DNA of 64,000 nucleotides from Prevotella sp. P3-122 (GTDB lineage Bacteria > Bacteroidota > Bacteroidia > Bacteroidales > Bacteroidaceae). Of this stretch, positions 37,385 to 46,605 are shown in pieces. The stretch covers positions 62,001 through 126,000 of the forward strand of contig NZ_NPJH01000013.1 of the NCBI RefSeq assembly GCF_002251365.1, given 5' to 3'. Position 1 is the stretch's first letter; each line of letters starts with the position of its first letter. The position numbers were made by a program, and so were the translations under genes. The notes below the pieces were generated by a model. It was not told the DNA's origin, searched no databases, and saw nothing but the letters and a program-made list of their open reading frames with translations.

Positions 37385-40300
37385 TTAGAAACCTAATCTG
37401 ACGGTAAACGTATATTGCTTGGGCATGGGTGATGCCACACCGCCAGTGTTGAAGAATTCGGGGTCCATGCCGTTGAGTTTCTTGTCGGCATAGATGAGGA
37501 AGAGGTTTGTTGCCTGCAGCTTCAGGTTTACCGAGTTGATGCCGAGTGGCATGAGCCACTTCTTTGGCAAGGTATAGTCGAGAGATATCTCCTTCATGCG
37601 TACGAAGTCGCCCTTGGCAATGCGCTCACTGCTATAGTTATATGCGTTGTAGGCAATGGAGAGGTTGGGGTTCAGGAAGTTCTGGCGTACTGACGGTATC
37701 ACCGGTACCGATGTGCGATTTTCCTCACCTGCCGACGACCAACGGTTGTTGAACTCGCGAGGTGTCGCCACAAGGTCGTTGTAGGTGTTGGAGAAGACAG
37801 GGTCAAGACGCACTACGTTGCCGAATGAGTATACGATGAAGACACTCAGGCGCAGACCTTTGTACTTGAAGGTGTTTTCAAGCGAGCCGTAGTCGGTAGG
37901 GTCTGAAGAGCCCTCGTACTTCAGCCAGCTGAGGTCAGCATACTCCTGGAAGTTGATGCCGTCGATGGTTGTCTTGCCTTCGGCGACGTTGAATGTTGGT
38001 ATACCTTCACCATTTAGCTTGTTGAAAGGAATGGAGAAGATGGAGCGTACAGGATAGCCTTCGAGTGCAAAGCCATTGCCATGCACAAGGTCGATGATGC
38101 GCGAGGTGTTCTTCAGGTTCTTCACCTTATTATATTGGTGGGAGTAGAGGAACGTGGTGTTCCACTCGAAATCCTTGAGTTTGATGTTCTTGGTGGAAAG
38201 AGAGAGTTCAAAGCCACCAGACTTCATGTCGGCAATGTTACCAAACTTGTCGAGCTCGCCACCAACGCCCTGTACGGTGATGGCACCTATGAGATCGTAG
38301 TTATTACGGCGATACCAGCTCACTTCCATGTTGATGCGGTTGTTCAGGAAGCCCATGTCGGCAGTAAGGCTCAGCTCGTGCTTCTTCTCGTAGGTAAGTT
38401 CCGAGTTGCCAAGTTCGGTTATGCCGAGTGCTGTCTCCTGGTCAGCTCCGTCTGGACGCCATGTCACGAGACTGTTGATGATGGCACTTGAGTTGCTGAT
38501 GTTATACGGTCCGCGGTCGGCAGTGAGCGAATAGGAACCTTTCAGTGTAAAGTGCGACATCCATGGCTTCAGGCTGTCGAACCATTTCTCCTCGTGAGCG
38601 TTCCATGCACCCGACACGTTCCATGTAGGCAGCCAGCGGCTCGTGCGGTCCTTGCCAAGGGTATTGGTTCCTTCATAGCGCAGCGTACCGTTCACGATGT
38701 AACGCCCCTTATAAGAATAGGTGGCATTGCCGAAAAAGGCAGCCGTTCTTTCCATAGCCTTGCTGACGGTGAAGTAGTCACCGCCTTCCTGCTTCAGCTT
38801 GTCAAATACCGTCGGGTCGTAGTTGGCAATGTTGCCAAAGCCGTAGATGCGTCCATAGGTGCGCACCCAGGTCTTGTCACGTTTCAGCTCATTGCTTTCC
38901 AGTCCGGCAAAGAGGTTCATGATGTGTGTGTCGGCAAAAATCTTGTTGTAGGCGGCAGTGGCACGGAAGTCCCATGATGTCATGCGATAGTCGCTACGCT
39001 GGTAGATACCACCGTATGGCAACACTGAGACTGGCACTGCATAAGGATTGGTAGGGTCGGTCCAGAGATAAGGGTTGGTATCTCTGATAAGTGTGTTATC
39101 CATGGCTCTGTATGCGTTTGCCTCATTTGAGTCTTCGGTCACATTGTGTTCCGAGGCAAACGAGGAACGCTTTACAGCACCTACTGCATTGAGCTCGAGA
39201 CCTTCGATAGGATTATAGGTTACCTGTCCCTGCATCTTGAACTCGTGTGTGTTAAGGTCAATATAATTGTTGGCAAGTTCGTTGAAGATGTTGAAGGCGG
39301 CATAGTTGCGTGTGTAGGACTCTGTCGGGTCGAGCACGCGTGAGGTGTTGAGTGCGAAGGAGTAAGGGTTGATGTCGAAGTCGCGTGTCACTTCTCCGCT
39401 TACGATGTTCATTTCCGAATTGTTGGTGCCAGGTGCCTTCTGCGCTCTAGACGAGGCGTTGGCTATGAGCTGTACCTTGAGCTTCTGCGAGAAATTGAAT
39501 GTCGAGTTGAGGTTTGCGGTATATCTCTTCACCCTGCTCTGCTTGTACCATCCCGGATCGTCCATAAGGCTTATGGAGGCATAGTGCTGGCTCTTTTCCG
39601 TTCCTGTGGAGATGCTTACCGAATGGTTCTGCATGATGCTGTTGCTGAAGAGCAGGTCAAACCAGTCGGTGTTTCTGTATTCCTGTTGTCTGAGCCATGC
39701 GTTACGTCCTGCATCGGTATTCTCAACCTCGCCCGAAGCGACAAGCTTTGCAAGCGTGCCGTATACACCGCTCTTGGATGCGTTGACCACATCGGCAGGG
39801 TTAAGATAGCCTTTCTTCTGCAGTTCCTGATAAACGGACATCTGCTCCTGCGAGTTCATGATATTGAAGTTGTCATAGCTGGGCTTCAGACGCATGGTAA
39901 ACTCGCCTGTGTAGTTTATGTTGGTCTTTCCAGTGTGGCCTTTCTTGGTGTTGATGACGATAACGCCCGCCATGGCACGTGCACCATATATAGATGTCGC
40001 GGAGCCGTCACGAAGTATCTGGAAACTCTCTATATCGTCGGCATTGAGTCCGGCTATGGCTGACGAAAGGAGTGTCTCGGCATTACCCGACGACAGCTCG
40101 TCGGTGTTTACCTCTATCACATTGTCTTGAACCACACCGTCTACTATCCACAGCGGCTGGCTGTTGCCATAAATAGAGGTTGCGCCGCGTACCTGAATGC
40201 GTGGGGCGGTACCGAATGTACCCGTCACGTTCTGTACGGACACACCTGCAGCACGTCCTTCGAGCGAGCGGCTAATGTCGGGTACACCGTCGAGCTTTGC

Positions 40301-40954
40301 GTCCTGTGCGTCTATCCATGTTGTGGAACCGGTGAACAGTCGTTTGTCCATCTTCTGTATACCTGTCACGACAACGTCACTAATGGTGTTGATGTCGCTT
40401 TCGAGAATGATGCTCACTGGCTTGCTTCCAGCCTTGCGCTTGTAGGGCTTCATACCGATATATGAATATTCGAGCACGTCGGTGGGGCTTACGTCTTGCA
40501 GCTCGTAGCAACCGTTTATGTCGGTAACGGTGGCATTATGTGTTCCGACAACTTTAACCGATGCTCCTATGAGCGGTTCGCCGTTGGTATCCATAAGCTT
40601 ACCCTTGGCAACATTGGCATCATGAGTTAACTGGACGGCCTCTCCCTTCTTTACCTGAATAAACTTTCCCTTAACATTCATCTGGAAAGGCAGACCTCCA
40701 AGGAGCTGCATAACGGCCTCGGGGGCTTCCTTATCCTTAATGTCAGCTGTTACCCTGTAGTTGCTAACATCACTGTAACTGTAGTGAATCTTGAAATAGC
40801 CCGACTGCTGTTCCACCCTGTTAAGGGCTGTAGGCAACGGAATGTTGTTGCAGCGCAACGAAATCTTTTTTCCTTGCGCCAAGACGTCTGTCACCTGAAA
40901 GAAGAGAAACAGGCAAAGACAGAAAATCATCCTGTAGGTTTTGCGTTTGTCCAT
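37385..40954 (-). CDS. SusC/RagA-family TonB-linked transporter with N-terminal STN signalling domain
   Basis: 1189 residues, about 150 longer than the fructan SusC because of an STN (secretin/TonB short N-terminal) domain at about 28-110 (ISLRCNNIPLPTALNRVEQQ to GKFIQVKKG). Then the carboxypeptidase-like beta domain (GEPLIGASVKVVGTHNATVT), TonB box area ISDVVVTGIQKMDKR, plug (IQVRGATSIYGNSQPLWIVD) and barrel ending in QYTFTVRLGF. STN domains touch the periplasmic part of FecR-type anti-sigma factors, and a fecR/sigma pair lies just upstream, so the transporter reports its own substrate. A 13-bp inverted repeat brackets its leader. Confidence 0.94.
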   Translation of the reverse strand: MDKRKTYRMIFCLCLFLFFQVTDVLAQGKKISLRCNNIPLPTALNRVEQQSGYFKIHYSYSDVSNYRVTADIKDKEAPEAVMQLLGGLPFQMNVKGKFIQVKKGEAVQLTHDANVAKGKLMDTNGEPLIGASVKVVGTHNATVTDINGCYELQDVSPTDVLEYSYIGMKPYKRKAGSKPVSIILESDINTISDVVVTGIQKMDKRLFTGSTTWIDAQDAKLDGVPDISRSLEGRAAGVSVQNVTGTFGTAPRIQVRGATSIYGNSQPLWIVDGVVQDNVIEVNTDELSSGNAETLLSSAIAGLNADDIESFQILRDGSATSIYGARAMAGVIVINTKKGHTGKTNINYTGEFTMRLKPSYDNFNIMNSQEQMSVYQELQKKGYLNPADVVNASKSGVYGTLAKLVASGEVENTDAGRNAWLRQQEYRNTDWFDLLFSNSIMQNHSVSISTGTEKSQHYASISLMDDPGWYKQSRVKRYTANLNSTFNFSQKLKVQLIANASSRAQKAPGTNNSEMNIVSGEVTRDFDINPYSFALNTSRVLDPTESYTRNYAAFNIFNELANNYIDLNTHEFKMQGQVTYNPIEGLELNAVGAVKRSSFASEHNVTEDSNEANAYRAMDNTLIRDTNPYLWTDPTNPYAVPVSVLPYGGIYQRSDYRMTSWDFRATAAYNKIFADTHIMNLFAGLESNELKRDKTWVRTYGRIYGFGNIANYDPTVFDKLKQEGGDYFTVSKAMERTAAFFGNATYSYKGRYIVNGTLRYEGTNTLGKDRTSRWLPTWNVSGAWNAHEEKWFDSLKPWMSHFTLKGSYSLTADRGPYNISNSSAIINSLVTWRPDGADQETALGITELGNSELTYEKKHELSLTADMGFLNNRINMEVSWYRRNNYDLIGAITVQGVGGELDKFGNIADMKSGGFELSLSTKNIKLKDFEWNTTFLYSHQYNKVKNLKNTSRIIDLVHGNGFALEGYPVRSIFSIPFNKLNGEGIPTFNVAEGKTTIDGINFQEYADLSWLKYEGSSDPTDYGSLENTFKYKGLRLSVFIVYSFGNVVRLDPVFSNTYNDLVATPREFNNRWSSAGEENRTSVPVIPSVRQNFLNPNLSIAYNAYNYSSERIAKGDFVRMKEISLDYTLPKKWLMPLGINSVNLKLQATNLFLIYADKKLNGMDPEFFNTGGVASPMPKQYTFTVRLGF

Positions 40955-40960
40955 ACGAAA

Positions 40961-41072
40961 GATTATTATTTGAATGAAAAATGTTTGTTGCGTCGGGGGT
41001 ACGCTTTACACTATAGACACAACTTTTGCGGAATGGGTACCACTTTTCTATAAAAAATCTCAAATAATAATC
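40961..41072. repeat. 13-bp inverted repeat bracketing the susC leader
   Basis: GATTATTATTTGA at 40961-40973 and its exact reverse complement TCAAATAATAATC at 41060-41072, separated by 86 bp. The near arm lies 6-19 nt upstream of the SusC ATG. In RNA the arms would pair and could hide the ribosome entry region; in DNA they could be paired sites for a regulator. The sigma-dependent promoter should lie between or above them, but I cannot identify it. Confidence 0.85.
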
Positions 41073-41153
41073 GTTTTGTATAGATATACCAAATTATTAC
41101 TGTCGTTTTAGTCAAAGAGATGTCATCAACGCTGGATGAAAAAAAGGCTGATG

Positions 41154-42191
41154 TCATCTTACTGTTATCTCTGCATCGGAAAGTTCTACTACGAAACCGT
41201 CCATCTCATTCAGCGCCTCAACAACCTCCTCTATGGTCTGCACACGCTCTGCTACGAAATGCAGGCGTATCTGCATGGCCGCCTCGTTCTCGAATACAAC
41301 CGTCTTGTTGTACCATCGGCCCAGCTCTACCATAATGTTCAGCAATGGCTCATTATCAAAATACAGATAGCCTGCACGGCGCTGAATTACAGGATAGGTG
41401 TCGACGCTCGTAATATCGAAGCCGTTTGCACCCAACTGAGCCATCATGCCTGGCTGAAGCCTGTATTCACGGGAATCATCACTTTGCATGTTGACACTGC
41501 CCTCAACAAGTGTAACGCTGGCATCGTTCCGAGAATATGCCCTCATGAGGAAAGAGGTACCAAGAACCCTTGTCGAGAAGAAATCGTTGTCAACAATAAA
41601 AGGATGGCGGGCATCTTTGGCAACATCAAAATATGCCTCACCTGTCATTCGCACTCTACGCTCCTTTCCTGTAAACGACTGCGGAAACTCCAATGAGCTC
41701 TCGCCATTGAGCCAAACTGTTGTACCATCGGAAAGAGTGAGCTCGCATTCATGTCCGCGAGGGGTCTTTATCACTACTTTAGAATTATTATTGCCATGCA
41801 GTGAAGAACCCTTGCCAAAAGCCAAAACATTTTCCTCAACCACAAGAGGCTCGTCATCACCACGTTTCATCGTAACATTACTATCGTTATCAATAGCTGC
41901 AAGTACCTCTTTCCCTGAAGGATGAGTAATATTGGAATGATACGACATTACGAACATAACGGCTAAACAAGCGGCCACAGCTCCACACAGCCACCATACA
42001 GGAGTATAGCGGCGTGAGGATGACTTTCCATTGTCTATGAGCTGACTGAACTTCTGCCATTCCTCATCAATATTGGGACAGGGATTGTCGCGTCTCAAGA
42101 AAAACTCGAGGAGCAAGTCTTGCTCTGTATCATTAGGCAATGAGCTGTCAGGGACTGTCTCATTAACGTCAAAAGTACTGATTTCTTCCAT
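41154..42191 (-). CDS. FecR-family anti-sigma factor
   Basis: 345 residues from the ATG at 42191; an in-frame TTG at 42200 is the only upstream alternative. The cytoplasmic N terminus (about 1-60) would hold the sigma factor, a single membrane helix follows (VWWLCGAVAACLAVMFVMSY, about 64-83), then the periplasmic FecR domain (VVIKTPRGHECELTLSDGTT, VWLNGESSLEFPQSF, VRMTGEAYFDVAKD) and a C-terminal DUF4974-like part (YLYFDNEPLLNIMVELGRWY). It lies 51 bp after the sigma gene and upstream of the STN-type SusC, the standard trans-envelope signalling arrangement. Confidence 0.93.
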   Translation of the reverse strand: MEEISTFDVNETVPDSSLPNDTEQDLLLEFFLRRDNPCPNIDEEWQKFSQLIDNGKSSSRRYTPVWWLCGAVAACLAVMFVMSYHSNITHPSGKEVLAAIDNDSNVTMKRGDDEPLVVEENVLAFGKGSSLHGNNNSKVVIKTPRGHECELTLSDGTTVWLNGESSLEFPQSFTGKERRVRMTGEAYFDVAKDARHPFIVDNDFFSTRVLGTSFLMRAYSRNDASVTLVEGSVNMQSDDSREYRLQPGMMAQLGANGFDITSVDTYPVIQRRAGYLYFDNEPLLNIMVELGRWYNKTVVFENEAAMQIRLHFVAERVQTIEEVVEALNEMDGFVVELSDAEITVR

Positions 42192-42242
42192 TATTTTCAA
42201 AACACACTTTATATAATGACTATAAATGATACAAATCGGGCA

Positions 42243-42746
42243 CTACTTTTTCTCTTTAATAATGTTAAAACAGTTTCTCAACACAGCCATGCTTTTAGTA
42301 ATGTGCTTTTTAACTCCATCAGTGGTTATGCCAAGCTCGTCGGCCACTTGTCTATAGGTTTGATGCTGATAATAGCATCTCTCAAGCACATGCCTGCTTC
42401 GCGGTGACAAGTTGCTGACAGCCTTCTCCATGGCAGTAAGCCTTTGCTCGCGCAACAACCACTCTGAGTCGTTGTCATCGGCCATTAGTGCGACGAGTTG
42501 CTTGTCAATAGCGGTAGTGCTTGGCTGCGGTTTGGCAAGCTGCGAGAGGCACTTGTTTCTTACGCAGGCTCGCAGATAGTTTTCGAGTTTTGTACCATCA
42601 ATATCGTCACGCCTGCACCATGCTGCCATGAAGGCTTCGCTAACCATATCCTTGGCAAGCTCTCCGTCCTGAAGGTACCGGAGAGCTACATGATATAAGG
42701 ATGAATATTGCTGTCGGAAAACAATCTCGAACTGGCGTTTGTCCAT
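42243..42746 (-). CDS. ECF sigma-70 factor (FecI-like)
   Basis: 167 residues. Region 2 is visible as YHVALRYLQDGELAKDMVSE and AFMAAWCRRDDI; region 4 as LSPRSRHVLERCYYQHQTYR and QVADELGITTDGVKKHI. No other domain, typical ECF size. It should direct RNA polymerase to the SusC operon when the anti-sigma factor releases it. It follows manC but a hairpin lies between them, so it probably has its own promoter; no TAnnTTTG box is seen in the 80 bp before the ATG, which may mean autoregulation by an ECF-type promoter. Confidence 0.93.
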   Translation of the reverse strand: MDKRQFEIVFRQQYSSLYHVALRYLQDGELAKDMVSEAFMAAWCRRDDIDGTKLENYLRACVRNKCLSQLAKPQPSTTAIDKQLVALMADDNDSEWLLREQRLTAMEKAVSNLSPRSRHVLERCYYQHQTYRQVADELGITTDGVKKHITKSMAVLRNCFNIIKEKK

Positions 42747-42816
42747 TTACTGAATTACGAATTGTGAATTAGGGGGCTACAATCTTTGACCTTTGACCTT
42801 CGACTTAGTTATATCA

Positions 42817-42871
42817 TTTTAGGGAGTGTTCTTATGGCCAGACTATCCCCCCTATAGAACACCCCCTAAAC
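42817..42871 (-). terminator. Long hairpin after manC
   Basis: 15-bp stem (42818-42832 with 42857-42871; arms TTTAGGGAGTGTTCT and AGAACACCCCCTAAA). The single mismatch becomes a G-U pair when transcribed on the minus strand. Loop 24 nt. No good T-run follows, so this is either a weak terminator or an RNA stability element for manC. Confidence 0.55.
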
Positions 42872-42882
42872 AGAATAAACTT

Positions 42883-43944
42883 CTATTCCTGGAACTGTCT
42901 TATTCTCTGCTCCTCGCTGAGCTTGCAGATGAGCAGTGTGCCGTCTTTCTCTGCTACGATGTATCCGTCGAGTCCCTGTACTACGACTTTTTTCTGTCCC
43001 GTGGCATGGATTATGCAGTTGTGGCTTTCTATCATTTTTATGTTTTGGCCTATGCATGCGTTGCCGTAGAGGTCGCGTGGTGTCTGCTCGTGCAGGGAGC
43101 CCCAGGTGCCGAGGTCGCTCCATCCGAAGTCGGCAGGGCAGACGAATATCTCCTCGGCCTTCTCCATGATGGCATAGTCTACGGAGATGTTCTCACATTC
43201 GGGGTACAGGCGGTCTACGGTTTCCTGCTCTTGCGGTGTGCCAAGGATGTCGAGCATACCCTCGAAGACCTTGCTGAGCGATGGCTGGTAGACACGGAAG
43301 GCGTTGACGATGGTCTCCACGTTCCAGAGGAAGATGCCCGCGTTCCAGAAGAAATTGCTCTCCTGGATGTACTTCTGCGCAGTCTCCAGGTTTGGCTTCT
43401 CGCGGAACCTGTCCACACGGAATATCTCCTTGTTGCGTGGCGAGCTGGTACTGAGGTCGGCCTGTATGTAGCCGTAGCCTGTCTCGGGGCGTGTGGGCTT
43501 CATACCAAGGGTGACTATGGCGTCGGTCTCGCCAGTGAACTTCAGGCACTGTGTTATCACTCTCCGGAATTCCTGCGGATTGGCCACAAGGTGATCGCTT
43601 GGCGTTACGACGATGTTGGCCTTTGGGTCTTTCTTCTTTATGCGCCAGCTGACGTAGGCTATGCATGGCGCGGTGTTGCGGCGGCAGGGTTCGAGCAGGA
43701 TGTTCCCGACGGGTATCTCCGGGAGCTGCTGGTGGACAATGTCCGCATACTTGCGGTTGGTGACCACCCACACGTTCTCCGGGTCGCAGATACCCTCGAA
43801 ACGGTCGTAGGTGAGCTGCATGAGTGAGCGGCCCACGCCGAGCACGTCAATAAACTGCTTGGGTTTCTCTTCTGTGCTCATAGGCCAGAAACGGCTGCCA
43901 ACTCCGCCAGCCATTATCACAAGATGATTGGTTATCTTTGCCAT
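42883..43944 (-). CDS. manC: Mannose-1-phosphate guanylyltransferase
   Basis: Makes GDP-mannose from GTP and mannose-1-phosphate for surface glycans and GDP-fucose. 353 residues from ATG 43944 (MAKITNHLVIMAGGVGSRFW); another ATG at 43968 would add eight residues. The pyrophosphorylase signature GGVGSRFWPMSTEEKPKQ is at 13-30; also VTPSDHLV, GYGYIQAD, FREKP and SVDYAIMEKA, all typical. The fused phosphomannose isomerase domain of the long ManC type is absent, so this is the single-domain form usual in Bacteroidetes. It is monocistronic by the look of the hairpins on both sides. Confidence 0.93.
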   Translation of the reverse strand: MAKITNHLVIMAGGVGSRFWPMSTEEKPKQFIDVLGVGRSLMQLTYDRFEGICDPENVWVVTNRKYADIVHQQLPEIPVGNILLEPCRRNTAPCIAYVSWRIKKKDPKANIVVTPSDHLVANPQEFRRVITQCLKFTGETDAIVTLGMKPTRPETGYGYIQADLSTSSPRNKEIFRVDRFREKPNLETAQKYIQESNFFWNAGIFLWNVETIVNAFRVYQPSLSKVFEGMLDILGTPQEQETVDRLYPECENISVDYAIMEKAEEIFVCPADFGWSDLGTWGSLHEQTPRDLYGNACIGQNIKMIESHNCIIHATGQKKVVVQGLDGYIVAEKDGTLLICKLSEEQRIRQFQE

Positions 43945-43987
43945 TAGCTGAAATGTATTATAATTCATAAAATATCATACCTGTTTG

Positions 43988-43995
43988 CAAAGGTA
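43988..43995 (-). promoter_or_regulatory. -7 box of manC
   Basis: TACCTTTG on the minus strand, 43 bp before the ATG at 43944. An upstream TTTTTG lies at a slightly long spacing (about 22 bp) inside the hairpin 44011-44047. Confidence 0.6.
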
Positions 43996-44010
43996 GCATA
44001 AAAAATATGA

Positions 44011-44047
44011 ATACCCGCAAAAAAAAGCGATGATTTTTTGCGGGTAT
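44011..44047 (-). terminator. Terminator of the TonB receptor gene
   Basis: 14-bp perfect stem ATACCCGCAAAAAA/TTTTTTGCGGGTAT (44011-44024 with 44034-44047), 9-nt loop. On the minus strand TCATATTTTTTA follows. It ends the receptor transcript and overlaps the manC upstream promoter element. Confidence 0.75.
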
Positions 44048-44098
44048 ATTGTTTTGACGTATAAATCTATTGTAGGCAGGGAGGCTGTTGCCCGTGGG

Positions 44099-46516
44099 CT
44101 ATAGTCTTACTCTGAGGTCGGCCCCGAACCTTATGGGTTGTGACTTCTGTGCGAACCATCGTGTGGCGCCTGTAGCCTGGCTGCCCACGGCGAATGTGGC
44201 ATGGCGCGAGTTGGTAAGATTGGTGCCCCAGATGTCGACAGTAACCCTGCCGAAGTCGAGGAGCAGGTGCGAGCCGAGCGTTGCGTATGCCTTCTGGCTT
44301 ACGGTGTTGGCCTCGTCCCACCATGTGCGTCCTTGTCCTGACACGCTGGCGCCTACAGTAAGCGAGCGCAGGGGAGCTAAGGACAGAGGTATGAGCCAGT
44401 CGGCGGTACAGGCGAAGGTGTGCTGTGGCACGAAGGGTACGTGGCGGCCACGGTAGTCAACGGCCTTGACGCCGTCGGCAGTCTGCAGGCTGTCGGTGTA
44501 ATGGCGGAAGGTGGCGTGGGTGAAGCCGTAGCTTGCCGAATACGTCAACCTGTCTGAGAGGGCGTGGCCGCGCAGCGACACCTCAAGGCCATAGCTCGTG
44601 GAACGTCCGGCATTCACCATCATGCGTCCGAAGCCGTAGGTGCCGGCCATCACGGAGAGCTGCTGGTTGCGTACCTGCATGAGGTAGGCGGCGGCGTCTA
44701 TCCGGATGCGTCCAGAGGGGAGGTTGAGGTGTGTGCCCAACTCATAGTTCCAGCTTGTCTCAGACTCGTAGGATATGGTGCTGATGATGTTCTGGTAATC
44801 CTGTTCGGTGTGTTCTATGTCTATGCTCTGGCGGCTGTTGCTATGGCTGCTCAGCTCCGTCTGCAGTATGTCGGAGAACATCTGTATGTTGAAGCCCCCG
44901 GCACGGTAGCCTTTTGCTATGGTGGCATAGAGGTTGCTGTTGTTGCCGTCGATGGTATACGCAAGGGCGAGCTTCGGCAACAGCTGTCCCCAAGAGCGGT
45001 GGGCATTGTCGGAGAGCGACGAGGCGATGCGTATGGTCTCGGTGCGTCCCATTACGCTGACTGCGCAGTCCATAGCCGCACTGGTCTGATAGTCTATGTC
45101 CGTGCGGTTCCAGTCGTAGCGCAGGCCGAGAGTCGCAGTGAGGCGGCTGCTGAGCAGAAGCGTTGTCTCATGGAAGAGACCGAGATTGAGAGTGGGAGTG
45201 TCGAAGATCCCGGGGACATCATTCATGTCGGCATCGACACACACTCCCCCTGCCCGCTCTATGGCAGTGGCGGCAGCCTGCTGTGCGGCCTCGTAGGGCA
45301 TACCCTGACCTACGAACCTCTGTGTGAAGGAGTTGAGCATGGCGGCATACATAGGCTTGCGGATGTTCTCGGAAAGGAAACGGTCCATGTCACTGTTGAA
45401 ATATACCGGAGCATTGGTATGCAGCCATTGCTGACTGCCGAAAATGCCTGTTGTCCATCTCCACATCCCCCTGTCGTTGTTTTTCAACACCAGCTCCTGC
45501 GTTATCGCGTTCTGCCTCTGGCGTTCTGTCATAAGCATGAAGTCCTGCGGCATATAGTCGATGTCCATGGTCATGAAGTCGTAGAGATGCTGGTAGGAGG
45601 TGGTGGAGACGAGGCTCATGTCGCCGAGCTTGCAGCCAGCCTCGACGGCAGCGTTAAGTATGTTGCGGCGGTACTTGCCGTCGTGGTTTGTCGAGGGGTC
45701 GGACAGATGGCCGTTGGATGTGTTTAGCTCGCCGTACGGGAAAGCGTTCTGATGGGTATACTGGTAGTCGGCAAGGATGTTGACGTAGGAGTTTGCCGTG
45801 GGAGCAATGACCCACTTCATGCGTGCTCCAGCCTCCTGCGACTTGTCGGCATCGGTCCCCAGGGTGCTGTTGGTAAGGAAACCACCGTCGGCGGAATAGA
45901 ACGCGCTTAGTGACATTCCGACCTTGTCGGAAAGACGATGGCGTGTAGTGACATCGACATCGGCGCTGGAATATGTCCCCGCCCCTACCCTAATCTCCGT
46001 CCCGGGGTCAGTGAGCGGATTGCGGGTATATATGCGCACAAGTCCTCCCTCGGTATTCAGCCCGTAGAGAGTGCCCTGTGGCCCGCGCATGACATAGATG
46101 CGGGCGATATCGTGGAAACGGGTGTTGAAAGCCGACTTTCCTATGAGCGGCATCCCGTCGGAATATATTCCGACAGCAGGGGAATTGACACGTGAGCCGA
46201 TACCGCGCACATACATGGCCGAGGTGTAGCGTGAGCCGTATTTGGGCATGACAAAGTTGGGGACGAAAGTGGCCGCTCCACGCAGGTCGGTGACGTGGGC
46301 AGCATCCAGCTCAGCAGCAGAGAGCATGGTAGAGCTTATGGGCTGGCGGCGCAGCAGGAAGCGGTCTTTTGACTGCCTGACTACCGTCACCTCATCAATG
46401 TCGTAGACGCGTGACGAGTCAAGAGCTGTGGTCTGGGTTACGGCTTGCTCGGTTGACGGGGTGGCTGATGACGTAATGGTGGCCATAATGAAGGCCGTAA
46501 GGATGTGTATTCTCAT
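44099..46516 (-). CDS. TonB-dependent outer-membrane receptor (not SusC type)
   Basis: 805 residues from the ATG at 46516, 18 bp after a consensus -7 box; the longer in-frame start at 46609 overlaps the promoter and the upstream gene. Signal peptide MRIHILTAFIMATITSSATP. TonB box-like YDIDEVTVV, then a plug with RGAATFVPNFVMPKYGSRYT, MYVRGIGSRVNSPAVGIYSD and RIYVMRGPQGTLYGLNTEGG, and a barrel ending in FGADLRVRL. The architecture is that of FecA/BtuB/siderophore-type receptors; no carboxypeptidase-like domain. Transported ligand unknown. It follows the large GH43 gene, so a sugar or glycoconjugate ligand is possible, but it has its own promoter. Confidence 0.9.
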   Translation of the reverse strand: MRIHILTAFIMATITSSATPSTEQAVTQTTALDSSRVYDIDEVTVVRQSKDRFLLRRQPISSTMLSAAELDAAHVTDLRGAATFVPNFVMPKYGSRYTSAMYVRGIGSRVNSPAVGIYSDGMPLIGKSAFNTRFHDIARIYVMRGPQGTLYGLNTEGGLVRIYTRNPLTDPGTEIRVGAGTYSSADVDVTTRHRLSDKVGMSLSAFYSADGGFLTNSTLGTDADKSQEAGARMKWVIAPTANSYVNILADYQYTHQNAFPYGELNTSNGHLSDPSTNHDGKYRRNILNAAVEAGCKLGDMSLVSTTSYQHLYDFMTMDIDYMPQDFMLMTERQRQNAITQELVLKNNDRGMWRWTTGIFGSQQWLHTNAPVYFNSDMDRFLSENIRKPMYAAMLNSFTQRFVGQGMPYEAAQQAAATAIERAGGVCVDADMNDVPGIFDTPTLNLGLFHETTLLLSSRLTATLGLRYDWNRTDIDYQTSAAMDCAVSVMGRTETIRIASSLSDNAHRSWGQLLPKLALAYTIDGNNSNLYATIAKGYRAGGFNIQMFSDILQTELSSHSNSRQSIDIEHTEQDYQNIISTISYESETSWNYELGTHLNLPSGRIRIDAAAYLMQVRNQQLSVMAGTYGFGRMMVNAGRSTSYGLEVSLRGHALSDRLTYSASYGFTHATFRHYTDSLQTADGVKAVDYRGRHVPFVPQHTFACTADWLIPLSLAPLRSLTVGASVSGQGRTWWDEANTVSQKAYATLGSHLLLDFGRVTVDIWGTNLTNSRHATFAVGSQATGATRWFAQKSQPIRFGADLRVRL

Positions 46517-46534
46517 GCTTTTGTATTTTTGGTG

Positions 46535-46566
46535 CAAAGGTATGATTTTACACCAGAGCGCACAAT
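46535..46566 (-). promoter_or_regulatory. Promoter of the TonB receptor
   Basis: TACCTTTG on the minus strand (46542-46535), with ATTG (46566-46563) 20 bp upstream as a partial -33 element. It lies 40-70 bp after the GH43 stop. Confidence 0.6.
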
Positions 46567-46605
46567 CCTCATTTGTTAGGATTTCCCCCTCTGAAGGGCC
46601 ATTGT

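Noticed and set aside
42826-43827. 333-codon plus-strand open frame
   Set aside because: Antisense to manC, whose signature motifs are intact; no family resemblance.
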